The position numbers were made by a program, and so were the translations under genes. DNA of 64,000 bases, taken from NCBI GenBank assembly GCA_044442865.1, contig JBISJU010000001.1:124001-188000 (forward strand), in the 5' to 3' direction. Every line of letters begins with the position of its first letter. Positions within the stretch are counted from its first letter, which is position 1. Below the pieces are notes generated by a model. That model made no database searches and had not been told where the DNA came from. It was given only the letters and a program-made list of their open reading frames with translations. Positions 34,625 to 44,463 of this stretch are shown one piece after another. This DNA comes from Makana argininalis_C (GTDB lineage Bacteria > Pseudomonadota > Gammaproteobacteria > Enterobacterales > Enterobacteriaceae).

Positions 34625-35629
34625 TTAAATAATTTTATTATATTTTAATTCTTTTTTTATATATGCATAATAAATAGGAGCTGCTATTAAACCTTCTAAT
34701 CCAAATAAAGATTTTAAAATAATCATAGCTAATAATAATTCCCATGATTTAGAATTTATATTTTTTCCCACTATTTCTGCGTTTAAAAAATATTCTAATT
34801 TATGAATAAATATTAAATATATTAACATAAAAATACCAACAATAAATGATATATAAAAAGCTGAAATAGTAATCATAGTATTAGAAATAATATTTCCTAT
34901 AATAGGAAATAAACCAAAAATAAAAGTAGCTAAAATAAGTTCTTTTATAAAAGGAATTTTAATTTTTAAAAAAATAAATAAAATTATCATAATTAATGTT
35001 GTTAACATTGTATTTAAAAATGATACTTTAATTTGAGCGTAAATAACATTATTAAAAGAATCATAAAGATTAATTACTCTTTTAGATAATTGATGCATAA
35101 AATAAGATTTTTTTTTTAATGGTTTATTTAAAGACACAGATAAACCTAAAATTAAACCAAGAAACATCATGATTAATCCATTTAAAAATGAATCAAAAAA
35201 CTTTTTAAATATATTTAAATTTGATTTTATAAAAGAAAAAATAAAATATTTAATTTTTTCTGTACTTTCAGGACAAAAAGTTAAGAAATAATCTGGAATT
35301 AAGTTTTTAATCATTATAAATATATCATCTTTTACATATTTAAAATTATTTTTTTTTGATATTTCAAATTTTAAACAATTAAATATATTAACAATACCAA
35401 TTGAAATAGTTAAAATTATTAATAATGTAATTATTGTTATTATTATTAATCTGGCTCTATTAACACCTAAATATTTTTCAAGAAATGATGGTGTTAAAAA
35501 TAAAATTGTTTGATATACAAAAAATCCTGATATAAAACATGTAAATAAATGCAATGGTATCATTAATGTTATAAAAATCGAAATTAATATATACGAAATA
35601 ACTTTAAGGTGTTTTTTAGTTATGTTCAT
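34625..35629 (-). CDS. AI-2E family (PerM-like) inner-membrane protein
   Basis: A 334-residue membrane protein with seven or eight hydrophobic segments. Two or three lie at the N terminus (about 8-80), a polar loop follows (about 90-150), and the rest cluster in the C-terminal half. The family signature GNIISNTMITISAF with the FGLFPIIGN block (about 243-264) and the end FGLEGLIAAPIYYAYIK are clear. Members of this family (YdiK, PerM/YhhT, TqsA) are reported exporters or exchangers with poorly known substrates; TqsA affects autoinducer-2. I cannot say which paralogue this is. AGGAAATAAC is a good ribosome site. Conservation in so small a genome suggests a real transport need at the symbiont-host interface. 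Confidence 0.85.
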   Translation of the reverse strand: MNITKKHLKVISYILISIFITLMIPLHLFTCFISGFFVYQTILFLTPSFLEKYLGVNRARLIIITIITLLIILTISIGIVNIFNCLKFEISKKNNFKYVKDDIFIMIKNLIPDYFLTFCPESTEKIKYFIFSFIKSNLNIFKKFFDSFLNGLIMMFLGLILGLSVSLNKPLKKKSYFMHQLSKRVINLYDSFNNVIYAQIKVSFLNTMLTTLIMIILFIFLKIKIPFIKELILATFIFGLFPIIGNIISNTMITISAFYISFIVGIFMLIYLIFIHKLEYFLNAEIVGKNINSKSWELLLAMIILKSLFGLEGLIAAPIYYAYIKKELKYNKII

Positions 35630-35737
35630 GTTATTTCCTGTTATTTATCAAAATAAATATAAATATGTTTATATAAAATAAAAAAATTAAATAATAAATA
35701 TTTATATATCAAAATATAAATAATTTATTTATAGTTA

Positions 35738-35821
35738 AGGAGAAACAGGGATTTGAACCCTGGAAGGAGTTCTCCTTACGATTTTCGAAATCGTTCCGTT
35801 TAACCACTCCGGCATTTCTCC
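35738..35821 (-). tRNA. serU: tRNA-Ser (anticodon CGA)
   Basis: An 84-nt class II tRNA with a long variable arm (AGGAGAACTCCT). The anticodon arm is ACGAT TTCGAAA ATCGT, giving CGA, and the D arm starts GCCGGAGTGG as in E. coli serU. The T arm is CAGGG TTCAAAT CCCTG. The acceptor is GGAGAAA/TTTCTCC and position 73 is U, where E. coli serine tRNAs have G. CCA is not encoded. A CGA anticodon reads only UCG, a rare codon in so AT-rich a genome, so its survival is unexpected unless it also helps read UCA. Confidence 0.93.
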
Positions 35822-35828
35822 TTAATTT

Positions 35829-35856
35829 ATAATACACTTAATTTAATTTTTTACAA
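35829..35856 (-). promoter_or_regulatory. Promoter of tRNA-Ser(CGA)
   Basis: On the minus strand, TTGTAA (35856-35851), a 16-nt spacer and TATTAT (35834-35829) end seven bases before the tRNA. The match is fair; the position is right for a leader-poor tRNA promoter. Confidence 0.45.
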
Positions 35857-36102
35857 TAATATATTATTATAATTATAATATATACAATTTTATAAATTAA
35901 ATTAATTTTAAATAAAAATATTTTACCAAATAAAAATTTAATATTATTTAAAAAAATTAATTTTATAATTTCATTTTATAATTTAAATTTTATATAAAAT
36001 ATTAATTAAATATTTTATTTTATATATAATCACTTTTTTTAAAATATATTAAAATATTTTTAAAATATAAAATTAATAAATAAAATTTAATTTATTAGAT
36101 GT

Positions 36103-37653
36103 TTAAATAAATTTAAGATTTATAATACGATTTTTAATATTATAGCCAGAAATTTTAATTTTTATAAAATCCCCAAGTTTTAATTTATTTTTAAATTTAT
36201 TATTTAATATTTCAAAATTATTTAAATATCCTTCTACTTCATTATCTAATTTAAATATTAACCCTTTTACAAAAGATATAATTTTTCCTTTTACTATAGA
36301 GTTATTTTTATTTTTATTTAAATATATTTTAAATGGATCTTTATTTAATTGTTTAATTCCTAATGAAATACGTTCTTTTTCAGGATCCACTTGTAAAACA
36401 CAACAAGAAATATTTTCACCTTTTTTATAATTAATATTTGATTTATCGTAAGATATTTTCCATGAAATATCTGATAAATGTACTAAACCATCTACACCTT
36501 TATCTAAACCAACAAAAATTCCAAAATCAGTTATAGATTTTACTTTACCTTTTACTATATCACCTTTATTAATATATTTTGAAAATTCTTTCCATGGGTT
36601 TATTTTACATTGTTTTAATCCTAATGATATACGACGACGTTTTTCTTCTATATTTAATATCATTATTTCAACATTATCATTTATTTTTACTACTTTAGAT
36701 GGATGAATATTTTTATTTATCCAATCCATTTCTGAAATATGTACTAACCCTTCTATTCCTTCTTCTATTTCTACAAAACATCCATAATCTGTTAAATTAG
36801 TAACTATACCATGTTTTTTACATCCTTTTGGATATTTATTTGCAATAGATATCCATGGATCAATTCCTAATTGTTTTAATCCCAGAGATACTCTTGTACG
36901 TTTTTTATCAAATTTTAAAATTTTAACAGTTATTTTATCACCTATATTAATAACTTCACTTGGATGTTTAATACGTCTCCAAGATATATCAGTAATATGT
37001 AATAAGCCATCAATACCCCCCATATCAATAAAAGCACCATAATCAGTAATATTTTTAACAATTCCTTTGATTTTTTCACCTTCTTTTAACGTTTTTAAAA
37101 TTTTATTTCTTTCAATATTATTTTCATTTTCAATAATAGCTTTACGAGAAACAACGATATTATTTCTTTTTTTGTCTATTTTAATAACTTTAAAATCAAA
37201 ATTTTTTCCTTCTAAATTTATAGTATCTTTTAAAGGACGAATATCTACTAAAGAACCAGGTAGGAAGGCACGAATATTGTTAATTTCTACTGTAAAACCA
37301 CCTTTTACTTTACCATTAATAGTTCCAATTACTGATTGAGATTTTTCATATGATTTTTCTAACATCAACCAATCTTCATGTCGTTTTGCTTTTTCTCTAG
37401 ATATTAAAGTTTCACCAAAACCATCTTCTAATGCATCTAATGAAACATCTACTTTATCACCAATTTTAATTTCTAATTCCCCTTGAGAATTAAGAAATTG
37501 TTCAATTTTTATTACAGATTCAGATTTTAAACCAGTGTCTAAAACAACCACATCTTTTAATATAGATATAACATTACCTTTAATAATTGAACCAGGTTTA
37601 ATATTTATTTCTTTCATTGATTTTTCTAACAATTGAGAAAATGATTCTATCAT
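36103..37653 (-). CDS. rpsA: 30S ribosomal protein S1
   Basis: Binds mRNA on the small subunit and helps unfold it for initiation. Its 516 residues compare with 557 in E. coli. Six S1 (OB-fold) repeats can be traced: two N-terminal ones that bind the ribosome via S2, then four RNA-binding ones marked by GIVKNITDYGAFIDMGGIDG, GIVTNLTDYGCFVEIEEGIEG, GKVKSITDFGIFVGLDKGVDG (each with the HISD/HLSD end) and a sixth, degenerate repeat after residue 440. The C-terminal tail of E. coli S1 is lost. No Shine-Dalgarno is obvious. Its E. coli neighbours cmk and ihfB are absent. Strong conservation of repeats 3-5 marks the working RNA surface. Confidence 0.97.
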   Translation of the reverse strand: MIESFSQLLEKSMKEINIKPGSIIKGNVISILKDVVVLDTGLKSESVIKIEQFLNSQGELEIKIGDKVDVSLDALEDGFGETLISREKAKRHEDWLMLEKSYEKSQSVIGTINGKVKGGFTVEINNIRAFLPGSLVDIRPLKDTINLEGKNFDFKVIKIDKKRNNIVVSRKAIIENENNIERNKILKTLKEGEKIKGIVKNITDYGAFIDMGGIDGLLHITDISWRRIKHPSEVINIGDKITVKILKFDKKRTRVSLGLKQLGIDPWISIANKYPKGCKKHGIVTNLTDYGCFVEIEEGIEGLVHISEMDWINKNIHPSKVVKINDNVEIMILNIEEKRRRISLGLKQCKINPWKEFSKYINKGDIVKGKVKSITDFGIFVGLDKGVDGLVHLSDISWKISYDKSNINYKKGENISCCVLQVDPEKERISLGIKQLNKDPFKIYLNKNKNNSIVKGKIISFVKGLIFKLDNEVEGYLNNFEILNNKFKNKLKLGDFIKIKISGYNIKNRIINLKFI

Positions 37654-37801
37654 ATTTTTATTTTTTTTAAATTTAATAAATAAATATTTTAATATATTAT
37701 TTATTGTTAATAAAATATTTAATTTGATGAAAAAACTAAATATATAATATTTATTATAATAAAATTTATATAAATTATTTTATATATTATTAAAAATAAT
37801 T

Positions 37802-38257
37802 TTATAAATAAGGATCATTATATCCAATATTTTTCATAATTTTAGATTCTAAATTTTCCATATAAATAGCTTTTTTATATATTAAGTGATTATACCCTAA
37901 AAGGTGAAGTAAACCATGAATGAATATATGAGCCCAATATGATTTTAAATTTTTTTTTAGTTTTTTAGATTCTAAATATATTATTTTTTTACATATTATT
38001 AAATCACCTATAAATAAAGTTTTAAAATCTTTAGGGGGGTAAAATGGGAAAGATATAATATTAGTAGGTATATTTTTACCTCTGTATTTTAAATTCAAAA
38101 TTCTACTTTCTTTTTTATTTACAATACGTATTGTAATTTTTGATAATTTTTTAATAACAATATAATCAGATTTAGACCAATTTATAAAATCATCCTTACT
38201 AGGAATCCAACCATTTTTATTACAAGCTATTTGAATATTTAAAATTAATTTTTTCAT
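37802..38257 (-). CDS. ybeY: Endoribonuclease YbeY
   Basis: Zinc-dependent RNase involved in 16S rRNA 3'-end maturation and ribosome quality control. The zinc signature HGLLHLLGYNH (three His, about 115-125) is intact and lies at the usual place in a 151-residue protein (E. coli 155). RGKNIPTNIISFPF matches the NVLSFPF motif region, and FIGDLIICKKI the GDIVIC region. The N terminus (LNIQIACNKNGWIPS) is like E. coli. No clear ribosome site. Its E. coli neighbours phoH (ybeZ), miaB and lnt are missing. Confidence 0.93.
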   Translation of the reverse strand: MKKLILNIQIACNKNGWIPSKDDFINWSKSDYIVIKKLSKITIRIVNKKESRILNLKYRGKNIPTNIISFPFYPPKDFKTLFIGDLIICKKIIYLESKKLKKNLKSYWAHIFIHGLLHLLGYNHLIYKKAIYMENLESKIMKNIGYNDPYL

Positions 38258-38314
38258 TTAAATTTTTATTGAATTTTAAAAGTTTTAAAAATTTTTAATG
38301 TATTTTAAATTTTT

Positions 38315-40393
38315 TTATTTTAATACTTGTTTTATTTGAGAAAAATCAGCTATTTTTAACATTAAATTGTATAATTTATATAATAAATTTATTCTATTAG
38401 TACGTAAGTAAAAATTTTTAGAAATAATAATAACATTATTAAAAAAAACATATATAGATTTATTAATCTTATTGATTTCCAATATAGCATCATAATAAAG
38501 ACCTTTATAAATCATTGAATTAACTTTTTTAATCAAATGTAATGAATCATATGTTAAATTTATTTCATTTGGATCAATTAATAAATATTTATTTATGTAA
38601 ATTTTTGAAAAATTAAAATTCCTAAATAGAATATTTTGTATTCTTTTATTAATTTTAATTATTAATTTAAATTCTTTTGAATAATAAATTTTATTAATTA
38701 TTTTTAATTTTAAATTAAAATCTTTAATATATTTTTTACTTTTTATTAAAGATTTAATTATGTTTTTTTTATGTCCTTTTTTATTATACAAAATTATTAA
38801 TCTAGAAATAAAAAAATTAATAACATAAAATATAATTTTTTTAAAATTTAATATTTTATTTTTATATAAAGAAACTGCTTTAAATATTAACAAATTAATA
38901 TTAATGTCCAAATTTTTCTCTATTATTATTCTTAATATACCTAACGCTGATCTTCTTATGGAGAAAGGATCTTTATTTGAATTTTTAATTTTTTTAATTG
39001 TAACAAAACCTACTATATTATCCATTTTATCTGCTATTGATACAGCACATGATACTAAATGATTTGGAATTTTATCTTTTGAAAAACGTGGATAATATTG
39101 TTCTTTTTGAGAAATACATACTAATTTTGTTTCTTTATCATGTTTAGCGTAATACATTCCTACTATACCTTTCATATTATTAAATTCAAAAACCATTCTC
39201 GTTACTAAATCACACTTAGATAATAAACCAGCTCTTTCAGATTGTTGAATGTTTGTACCAATTTTTTTTGCTATCCATGAAGATAGTTTTTTAATTCTAT
39301 AACTTTTATCTTTTAATGTTCCAAGTTTATTTTTAAATAAAATTAAATTTAAATCTTTTAATCTATCTTCTAATTTTTTTTTTTTATCTATTTCTAAAAA
39401 AAAATTAACATCTGAAAATTTAGAATTAATTATTTTTGCATTATCAAATATAATTTTTGTATTATTATTTGATAAAATATTTACAACAAATATAAAATAA
39501 TTTATCAAAAAATTTTTAAAATTATAAATTGGAATATATTTTTTAAATGATTTAATTATAAATATCAATATTTCATATGGAATAGATAAAAATTTTTTTT
39601 TAAATTTTGATATTAAAATTACTGGCCATTCTACTAAAGAAGTAATTTCATTTATACATTTTTTATTAATAAATATTTTATATTTTAGTTTTTTTGAAAA
39701 ATTTTTTATTTCTGTTAAAATATATTTTTTTCTTTGTGTAAAATCAACTATAACACATCCTTTATTAAATAAAATATTTTTATATTGTTCTGCGTGTTTA
39801 AGAAAAATAATTTTATTACCATTAAATCTATGTCCGTATACTATACGATTAGAATATATTCCTAATATTTTACCATATATTAGTATATCATCTAACATAA
39901 TAGTAATTGTATGAACTGGTCTAATAAACTTAATATTATTATTCCATCTCATAATTTTTAAAAAATTCATATTATTTACAGATTTTTTTATAATTTTATA
40001 AAGTAATTTACTTACATTTTTTCCTTTTAAAATTGATTTATAAAAACACCATTTTCCATGATAATTAAAAATTATTGAAGATTCTTGAATCTTAATTCCT
40101 ATTTTTCTTGCCCATTGTTGTAATGCATTTGAATAATTATTAAATTTATTATCAATATTTTTAATATAAGGACCTTTATTGTTAATATTAAAATTTAATT
40201 GTTTATAATTTATTCCAGTAATCTTTACTGCAATACGACATGGTGTAATAAAACAATATATTTTATTATATAAAATAAAATATTTATTAAATTCATTTTT
40301 AATATAAAATTTAAAATTTTTAGCAAAATATTTAAATTTTTTATGAGGTAATTCATCTGTACCTATTTCAAATAAAAAAGTATGTTTATTCAT
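38315..40393 (-). CDS. glyS: Glycyl-tRNA synthetase beta subunit
   Basis: The larger subunit of the bacterial alpha2beta2 GlyRS, which binds and helps charge tRNA-Gly. Its 692 residues match E. coli (689). The start FLFEIGTDELPHKK is typical. MRWNNNIKFIRPVH, SERAGLLSKCDLVTRMVFEF (central block about 385-410), MKGIVGMYYAKHDKE and ADKMDNIVGF are conserved, with the HD-like segment preserved. The C-terminal anticodon-binding domain is diverged and ends FSQIKQVLK. glyQ ends four bases before its ATG, so the pair is surely cotranscribed and probably translationally coupled. Drift to Lys/Asn/Ile is stronger here than in glyQ. Confidence 0.96.
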   Translation of the reverse strand: MNKHTFLFEIGTDELPHKKFKYFAKNFKFYIKNEFNKYFILYNKIYCFITPCRIAVKITGINYKQLNFNINNKGPYIKNIDNKFNNYSNALQQWARKIGIKIQESSIIFNYHGKWCFYKSILKGKNVSKLLYKIIKKSVNNMNFLKIMRWNNNIKFIRPVHTITIMLDDILIYGKILGIYSNRIVYGHRFNGNKIIFLKHAEQYKNILFNKGCVIVDFTQRKKYILTEIKNFSKKLKYKIFINKKCINEITSLVEWPVILISKFKKKFLSIPYEILIFIIKSFKKYIPIYNFKNFLINYFIFVVNILSNNNTKIIFDNAKIINSKFSDVNFFLEIDKKKKLEDRLKDLNLILFKNKLGTLKDKSYRIKKLSSWIAKKIGTNIQQSERAGLLSKCDLVTRMVFEFNNMKGIVGMYYAKHDKETKLVCISQKEQYYPRFSKDKIPNHLVSCAVSIADKMDNIVGFVTIKKIKNSNKDPFSIRRSALGILRIIIEKNLDININLLIFKAVSLYKNKILNFKKIIFYVINFFISRLIILYNKKGHKKNIIKSLIKSKKYIKDFNLKLKIINKIYYSKEFKLIIKINKRIQNILFRNFNFSKIYINKYLLIDPNEINLTYDSLHLIKKVNSMIYKGLYYDAILEINKINKSIYVFFNNVIIISKNFYLRTNRINLLYKLYNLMLKIADFSQIKQVLK

Positions 40394-40397
40394 TTTA

Positions 40398-41315
40398 TTA
40401 TTTATATAATTTATTATTACAAATAGGAAAATTTAATGATTTTCTAAAAAAATAATAAGATTTAGCTATAGATTTTGTTAAAGTTCTTATTTCTAAAATA
40501 TATCTTTTTCTTTCACTTACAGAAAGTATATTTCTAGCATCTAATAAATTAAAATTATGAATTGCTTTTAGTGCGAGTTCATATGCAGGAATTGGAAGAG
40601 GTTTATTTTTATTAATTAATTTTTCTGATTCTTGTTTATATTTTTTAAAATTATTTAATATAAATTTTATATTTGAATATTTGAAATTATATTTCGATAT
40701 TTCTATTTCATTTTGATAAAATAATTCACCATAAGTAATTATTCCTTCTAATCCATAACCCCAAATTAATTTATAAACATTATTTACATTTTGTATATTC
40801 ATAGATAATCTTTCAAGTCCATAAGTAATTTCTACTAAAACAGGAAAACATTCAAAACCTCCTACTTGTTGAAAATATGTAAATTGTGTTATTTCTATTC
40901 CATTTAATAAAACTTCCCATCCAATTCCCCAAGATCCTAAAGTTGGGTTTTCCCAATTATCTTCTACAAATATTAAATCATTAATATTTAAATTTAAACC
41001 AACATACAATAAAGATTCTAAATATATATTTTTAATATTATGTAACGAAGGTTTAATTATAACTTGTAATTGATAATAATGATGTAATCTGTTTGGGTTT
41101 TTACCATACCTTCCATCACATGGTCTTCTTGTAGATTGTACATAAATTGCTGAAATTGGTTCAGGTCCAATTGCTCTAAGATAAGTTATAGGATGAGATG
41201 TACCAGCACCGACTTCAATATCTATTGGTTGAATTAAAATACAACCATGCTTAATCCAAAAATTTTGAAGAGATAATATCAAACCTTGAAATGTTTTTGT
41301 ATCATATTCTTTCAT
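40398..41315 (-). CDS. glyQ: Glycyl-tRNA synthetase alpha subunit
   Basis: Class II catalytic subunit that activates glycine. Its 305 residues match E. coli (303). The start FQGLILSLQNFWIKHGCILI-like region, QPIDIEVGAGTSHPITYLRA (core EVGAGTSHP), RPCDGRYGKNPNR (motif 2 region), LGSWGIGWEVLLNGIEITQF and GLERLSMNIQ (motif 3) are all present. PAYELALKAIHNFNLLDARN closes the protein. It is the better conserved subunit of the pair. glyS follows after four bases. No clear Shine-Dalgarno precedes the ATG. Confidence 0.97.
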   Translation of the reverse strand: MKEYDTKTFQGLILSLQNFWIKHGCILIQPIDIEVGAGTSHPITYLRAIGPEPISAIYVQSTRRPCDGRYGKNPNRLHHYYQLQVIIKPSLHNIKNIYLESLLYVGLNLNINDLIFVEDNWENPTLGSWGIGWEVLLNGIEITQFTYFQQVGGFECFPVLVEITYGLERLSMNIQNVNNVYKLIWGYGLEGIITYGELFYQNEIEISKYNFKYSNIKFILNNFKKYKQESEKLINKNKPLPIPAYELALKAIHNFNLLDARNILSVSERKRYILEIRTLTKSIAKSYYFFRKSLNFPICNNKLYK

Positions 41316-41420
41316 ATATATATTTAATTTTATATAATTGTTACATATTAAATTTAATGTGTAATAATTAATTTTTTATATTTTTATTTAAATTTTTTAA
41401 AAATTATTTAATTTTAATAT

Positions 41421-42821
41421 TTAATAATTAGAATTTTTTGGAATTCTAGGAAAAGGAATTACATCACGTATATTTTTTAAACCTGTTATATACATAATTA
41501 ATCTTTCAAAACCCAAACCAAAACCTGAATGAGGTACAGTTCCATATATTCTTAAATCACGATACCAATCATATTCTTTTTTATTAATATTCATTTCTTT
41601 AAATCTAATATCTAATTTATTTATACGTTCTTCACGTTGAGATCCGCCAATTATTTCACCAATATTAGGAAACAAAAAATCTATTGCAGCAACAGTTTTA
41701 TTATCTTTATTAATTCTCATATAAAAAGCTTTTATATCTTTAGGATAATCTCTTATTATAATTGGAGATTTAAAATAAATTTCTGTTAAATATTTTTCGT
41801 GTTCAAATGATAAATCTTTACCATTAAATATTTTATTTTTAAAATTATAATTATTTTTTTTTAAAATTTTTATTACTTCATTATATTTAATTTGTAAAAA
41901 ATCTAATTTTATAAATTTTTTTAATCTAATTAAAATTTCATCATCTATATTATTTTTTAAAAATAAAATATCTTCTTTTCTTTCATTTATTACTGTATTT
42001 ATTATATATTTTATCATATTTATAGATAACAATATTATATCATTTAATTTATAAAATGCAACTTCAACTTCAATCATCCAAAATTCAGAAAGATGTCTAT
42101 TTGTATTAGAATTTTCTGCTCTAAAAACAGGTCCAAAATTATATATTTTGGATAAACAACAAGCATAACTTTCACAATTTAATTGCCCAGAAACTGTTAA
42201 AAATGATTTTTTACCAAAAAAATCATTTTTATAATCTATTTTTTTTTTTTTATTTATAAATATATTATTGAAATTTAATGTTGATACTTTAAATCTTTTA
42301 CATGAAGATTCAGGATTAGAAGATGTTATTAATGGAGAAGCTAACCAAAAAAAACCATTTAAATCCATAAATTTATGTATTGCATTTGCAGCACTATGTC
42401 TTATACGTGCTACCGATCCTATTAAATTTGTTCTTGGTCTAAGATGTGATACATTTCTAAGATATTCTAAACTATGTCTTTTAGAAGATATAGGATAGTT
42501 ACCAGGGTTTTTTATCCATCCTATTAAATTAATTACATCAGCAATAATTTCATATTTTTGATTTATTCCTTTGGAGTTTACAATTCTACCTGTAACAGAA
42601 ATAGAACATCCAGGTGTTAATTTTAAAACAATATTTTTATAATTTGTTATTTTTTTTTTAACCACAATTTGAATAGAAGAAAAACATGTTCCATCATAAA
42701 GAGTAATAAAAGATATTCCTAATTTTGAATGTCTTTTGTTTCTAACCCATCCTTTTAAAATTATTTTTTTATTTATTGGTATTAATCCTTTAATTAAATC
42801 TACAATATAAACAATTTTCAT
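41421..42821 (-). CDS. asnS: Asparaginyl-tRNA synthetase
   Basis: Class IIb enzyme that charges tRNA-Asn directly, so Asn-tRNA need not be made by amidation. Its 466 residues equal the E. coli length. The OB-fold N domain (GWVRNKRHSKLGISFITLYDG, core WVRNKRHSK) is followed by FMDLNGFFWLASPLITSSNPE, LTVSGQLNCESYACCLSKIY, the motif 2 region FRAENSNTNRHLSEFWMIEVE (core FRAENSNTNRHL), GEIIGGSQREER and motif 3 GFGLGFERLIMYITG. A 12-T run on the plus strand (42239-42250) encodes four Lys. AAGGATATG is a close ribosome site. It is divergent from gpmA. Confidence 0.97.
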   Translation of the reverse strand: MKIVYIVDLIKGLIPINKKIILKGWVRNKRHSKLGISFITLYDGTCFSSIQIVVKKKITNYKNIVLKLTPGCSISVTGRIVNSKGINQKYEIIADVINLIGWIKNPGNYPISSKRHSLEYLRNVSHLRPRTNLIGSVARIRHSAANAIHKFMDLNGFFWLASPLITSSNPESSCKRFKVSTLNFNNIFINKKKKIDYKNDFFGKKSFLTVSGQLNCESYACCLSKIYNFGPVFRAENSNTNRHLSEFWMIEVEVAFYKLNDIILLSINMIKYIINTVINERKEDILFLKNNIDDEILIRLKKFIKLDFLQIKYNEVIKILKKNNYNFKNKIFNGKDLSFEHEKYLTEIYFKSPIIIRDYPKDIKAFYMRINKDNKTVAAIDFLFPNIGEIIGGSQREERINKLDIRFKEMNINKKEYDWYRDLRIYGTVPHSGFGLGFERLIMYITGLKNIRDVIPFPRIPKNSNY

Positions 42822-42982
42822 ATCCTTGATCTCTTAATTAAAATACAATATTAATTGTAATAATAAAATTTATTGAATTTATATTATACTTTATACATAA
42901 TAAAGTATATAATGAATATTATAATCAAAATATTTAAAATATTTTAAAGATATAAATATTGATTTTAATTTATAGGTAAAAA

Positions 42983-43675
42983 ATGATTTTTACTAAATTA
43001 GTATTAATAAGACATGGTGAAAGTTTATGGAACCAAGAAAATAAATTTACTGGATGGACTGATGTTAATTTATCTAAATATGGTAAAAAAGAATCTAAAA
43101 ATGCAGGTAAAAAATTAAAAAATAAAAAATTTATATTTGATATAGCATATACATCAATGTTAACTAGAGCTATTCACACTTTATGGATTTTACTGTATAC
43201 ATTAAATACAGTATGGATACCTGTAAAAAAAACATGGCGTTTAAATGAAAGACATTATGGGTATTTACAAGGTATGAATAAAGATTTAGCTGTTAAAAAA
43301 TATGGAATAGAAAAAATAACAAGATGGCGTAGAGGGATTAATGATTTACCCCCAAAAATAAATAAAAATGATAAAAGATTTCCTGGAAATGATAAAAAAT
43401 ATTTAAATATAGATCAAAATCAATTACCTTTATCTGAAAGTTTATTGTTAACTATTAAAAGAATTATTCCTTATTGGAAAGAAGAAATTTTACCAAAAAT
43501 AAAAAATGGTTCAAAAGTTATTATTGTAGCTCACGGTAATTCTATTAGAGCTTTAATTAAAATAATTGATAATTTAAATGAAGAAAATATTTTAAAACTA
43601 GATATTCCAACAGCTAAACCTTTAGTTTATGAATTTGATAATAATATAAAAGTTATTAAAAATTATTATATTTAA
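42983..43675 (+). CDS. gpmA: 2,3-bisphosphoglycerate-dependent phosphoglycerate mutase
   Basis: Interconverts 3- and 2-phosphoglycerate in glycolysis. The phospho-His is in LIRHGESLWNQENKFTGW (about 8-25) and the second catalytic His in IVAHGNSIRALIK (about 178-190). LNERHYGYLQGMNK and RWRRG are the substrate-site blocks. Its 230 residues compare with 250 in E. coli; only the mobile C-terminal tail is missing. Within the divergent spacer to asnS a 10-bp hairpin (42885-42909, TATACTTTAT and its complement) lies about 75 bp upstream. TAGGTAAAAA is the ribosome site. It is the cofactor-dependent type; I saw no gpmI. Confidence 0.97.
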   Translation: MIFTKLVLIRHGESLWNQENKFTGWTDVNLSKYGKKESKNAGKKLKNKKFIFDIAYTSMLTRAIHTLWILLYTLNTVWIPVKKTWRLNERHYGYLQGMNKDLAVKKYGIEKITRWRRGINDLPPKINKNDKRFPGNDKKYLNIDQNQLPLSESLLLTIKRIIPYWKEEILPKIKNGSKVIIVAHGNSIRALIKIIDNLNEENILKLDIPTAKPLVYEFDNNIKVIKNYYI

Positions 43676-43743
43676 AAAATTTAACTTCTAAAAATTAAAT
43701 TCATTTTTTTTTCTATCTTTTTAATATTTATAAGTTAAATTTT
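43676..43743. terminator. Inverted repeat between convergent gpmA and rplS
   Basis: AAAATTTAACTT (43676-43687) and its complement (43732-43743) give a 12-bp stem with a 44-nt loop rich in T. It begins right after the gpmA stop codon. The long loop makes it a weak terminator candidate. Confidence 0.4.
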
Positions 43744-43755
43744 TAAATAACTAAA

Positions 43756-44103
43756 TTATTTTAACTTTGTTTTAATTCTTGATGATTTTCCTGTGCGGTT
43801 TCTAATATAATACAGTTTAGATTTATTAATAATACCGTATTTTTTAATTGAGATTTTTTTTATAATATTTGAAAATTTTTCAAAAACTCTTTCAACACCT
43901 TCACCATTAGAAATTTTACGTATAGTAAATGAAGAATTTATACCTCTGTTTCTTATAGCAATAACAACACCTTCAAAAGTTTGAATTCGTTTTTTATTAC
44001 CTTCTGTTATGTATATTTGAATTTTTATAAAGTCTCCTGTTCTAAATAATGGTATTTTTTTATTGATATATTTATGTTCAATCTTTTTTATTATATTATT
44101 CAT
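43756..44103 (-). CDS. rplS: 50S ribosomal protein L19
   Basis: Large-subunit protein at the interface to the 30S subunit. Its 115 residues equal E. coli. FRTGDFIKIQIYITEGNKKR (about 20-39), QTFEGVVIAIRNRGINSSFT and KISNGEGVERVFEKFSNII match the family closely, with the typical end of alternating basic residues (RNRTGKSSRIKTKLK). In E. coli it ends the rpsP-rimM-trmD-rplS operon; here both middle genes are gone and 360 bp of A/T separate it from rpsP. No strong ribosome site is visible. Confidence 0.97.
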   Translation of the reverse strand: MNNIIKKIEHKYINKKIPLFRTGDFIKIQIYITEGNKKRIQTFEGVVIAIRNRGINSSFTIRKISNGEGVERVFEKFSNIIKKISIKKYGIINKSKLYYIRNRTGKSSRIKTKLK

Positions 44104-44463
44104 TTTTAAATTATAACCTATATATATTGAAAAAAAATTAATGTTTTAAAATTAATAAATATAATATATTATAATATAATTGTTAAAATTATAATTTTAT
44201 GAATGTTTTTTATTATATTATAAATAAATTTATATAATTTTAAATATACGAAATATTAATTCATAAATATAATTCAGATAATAAATTTACAAATTTTTTT
44301 AAAAAATTATTTATATAAAAATTATTTAGAAATATAAATATTATTAATGAATATCATAATTAATTAATTTATTAATTAATTTAATATAATTTATATAATA
44401 TATTATATACATATTTAAAAAATATAAATTTATAAAATAATTTTTTTTATTTAATTTATAATG
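44104..44463. other. Gene-free gap where rimM and trmD should be
   Basis: I see no reading frame here with any TrmD or RimM motif on either strand, only A/T spacer with short palindromes (for example ATTAATTAAT repeats near 44364-44390). It marks the deletion of two genes from the rpsP operon. A separate rplS promoter may lie here. Confidence 0.6.
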
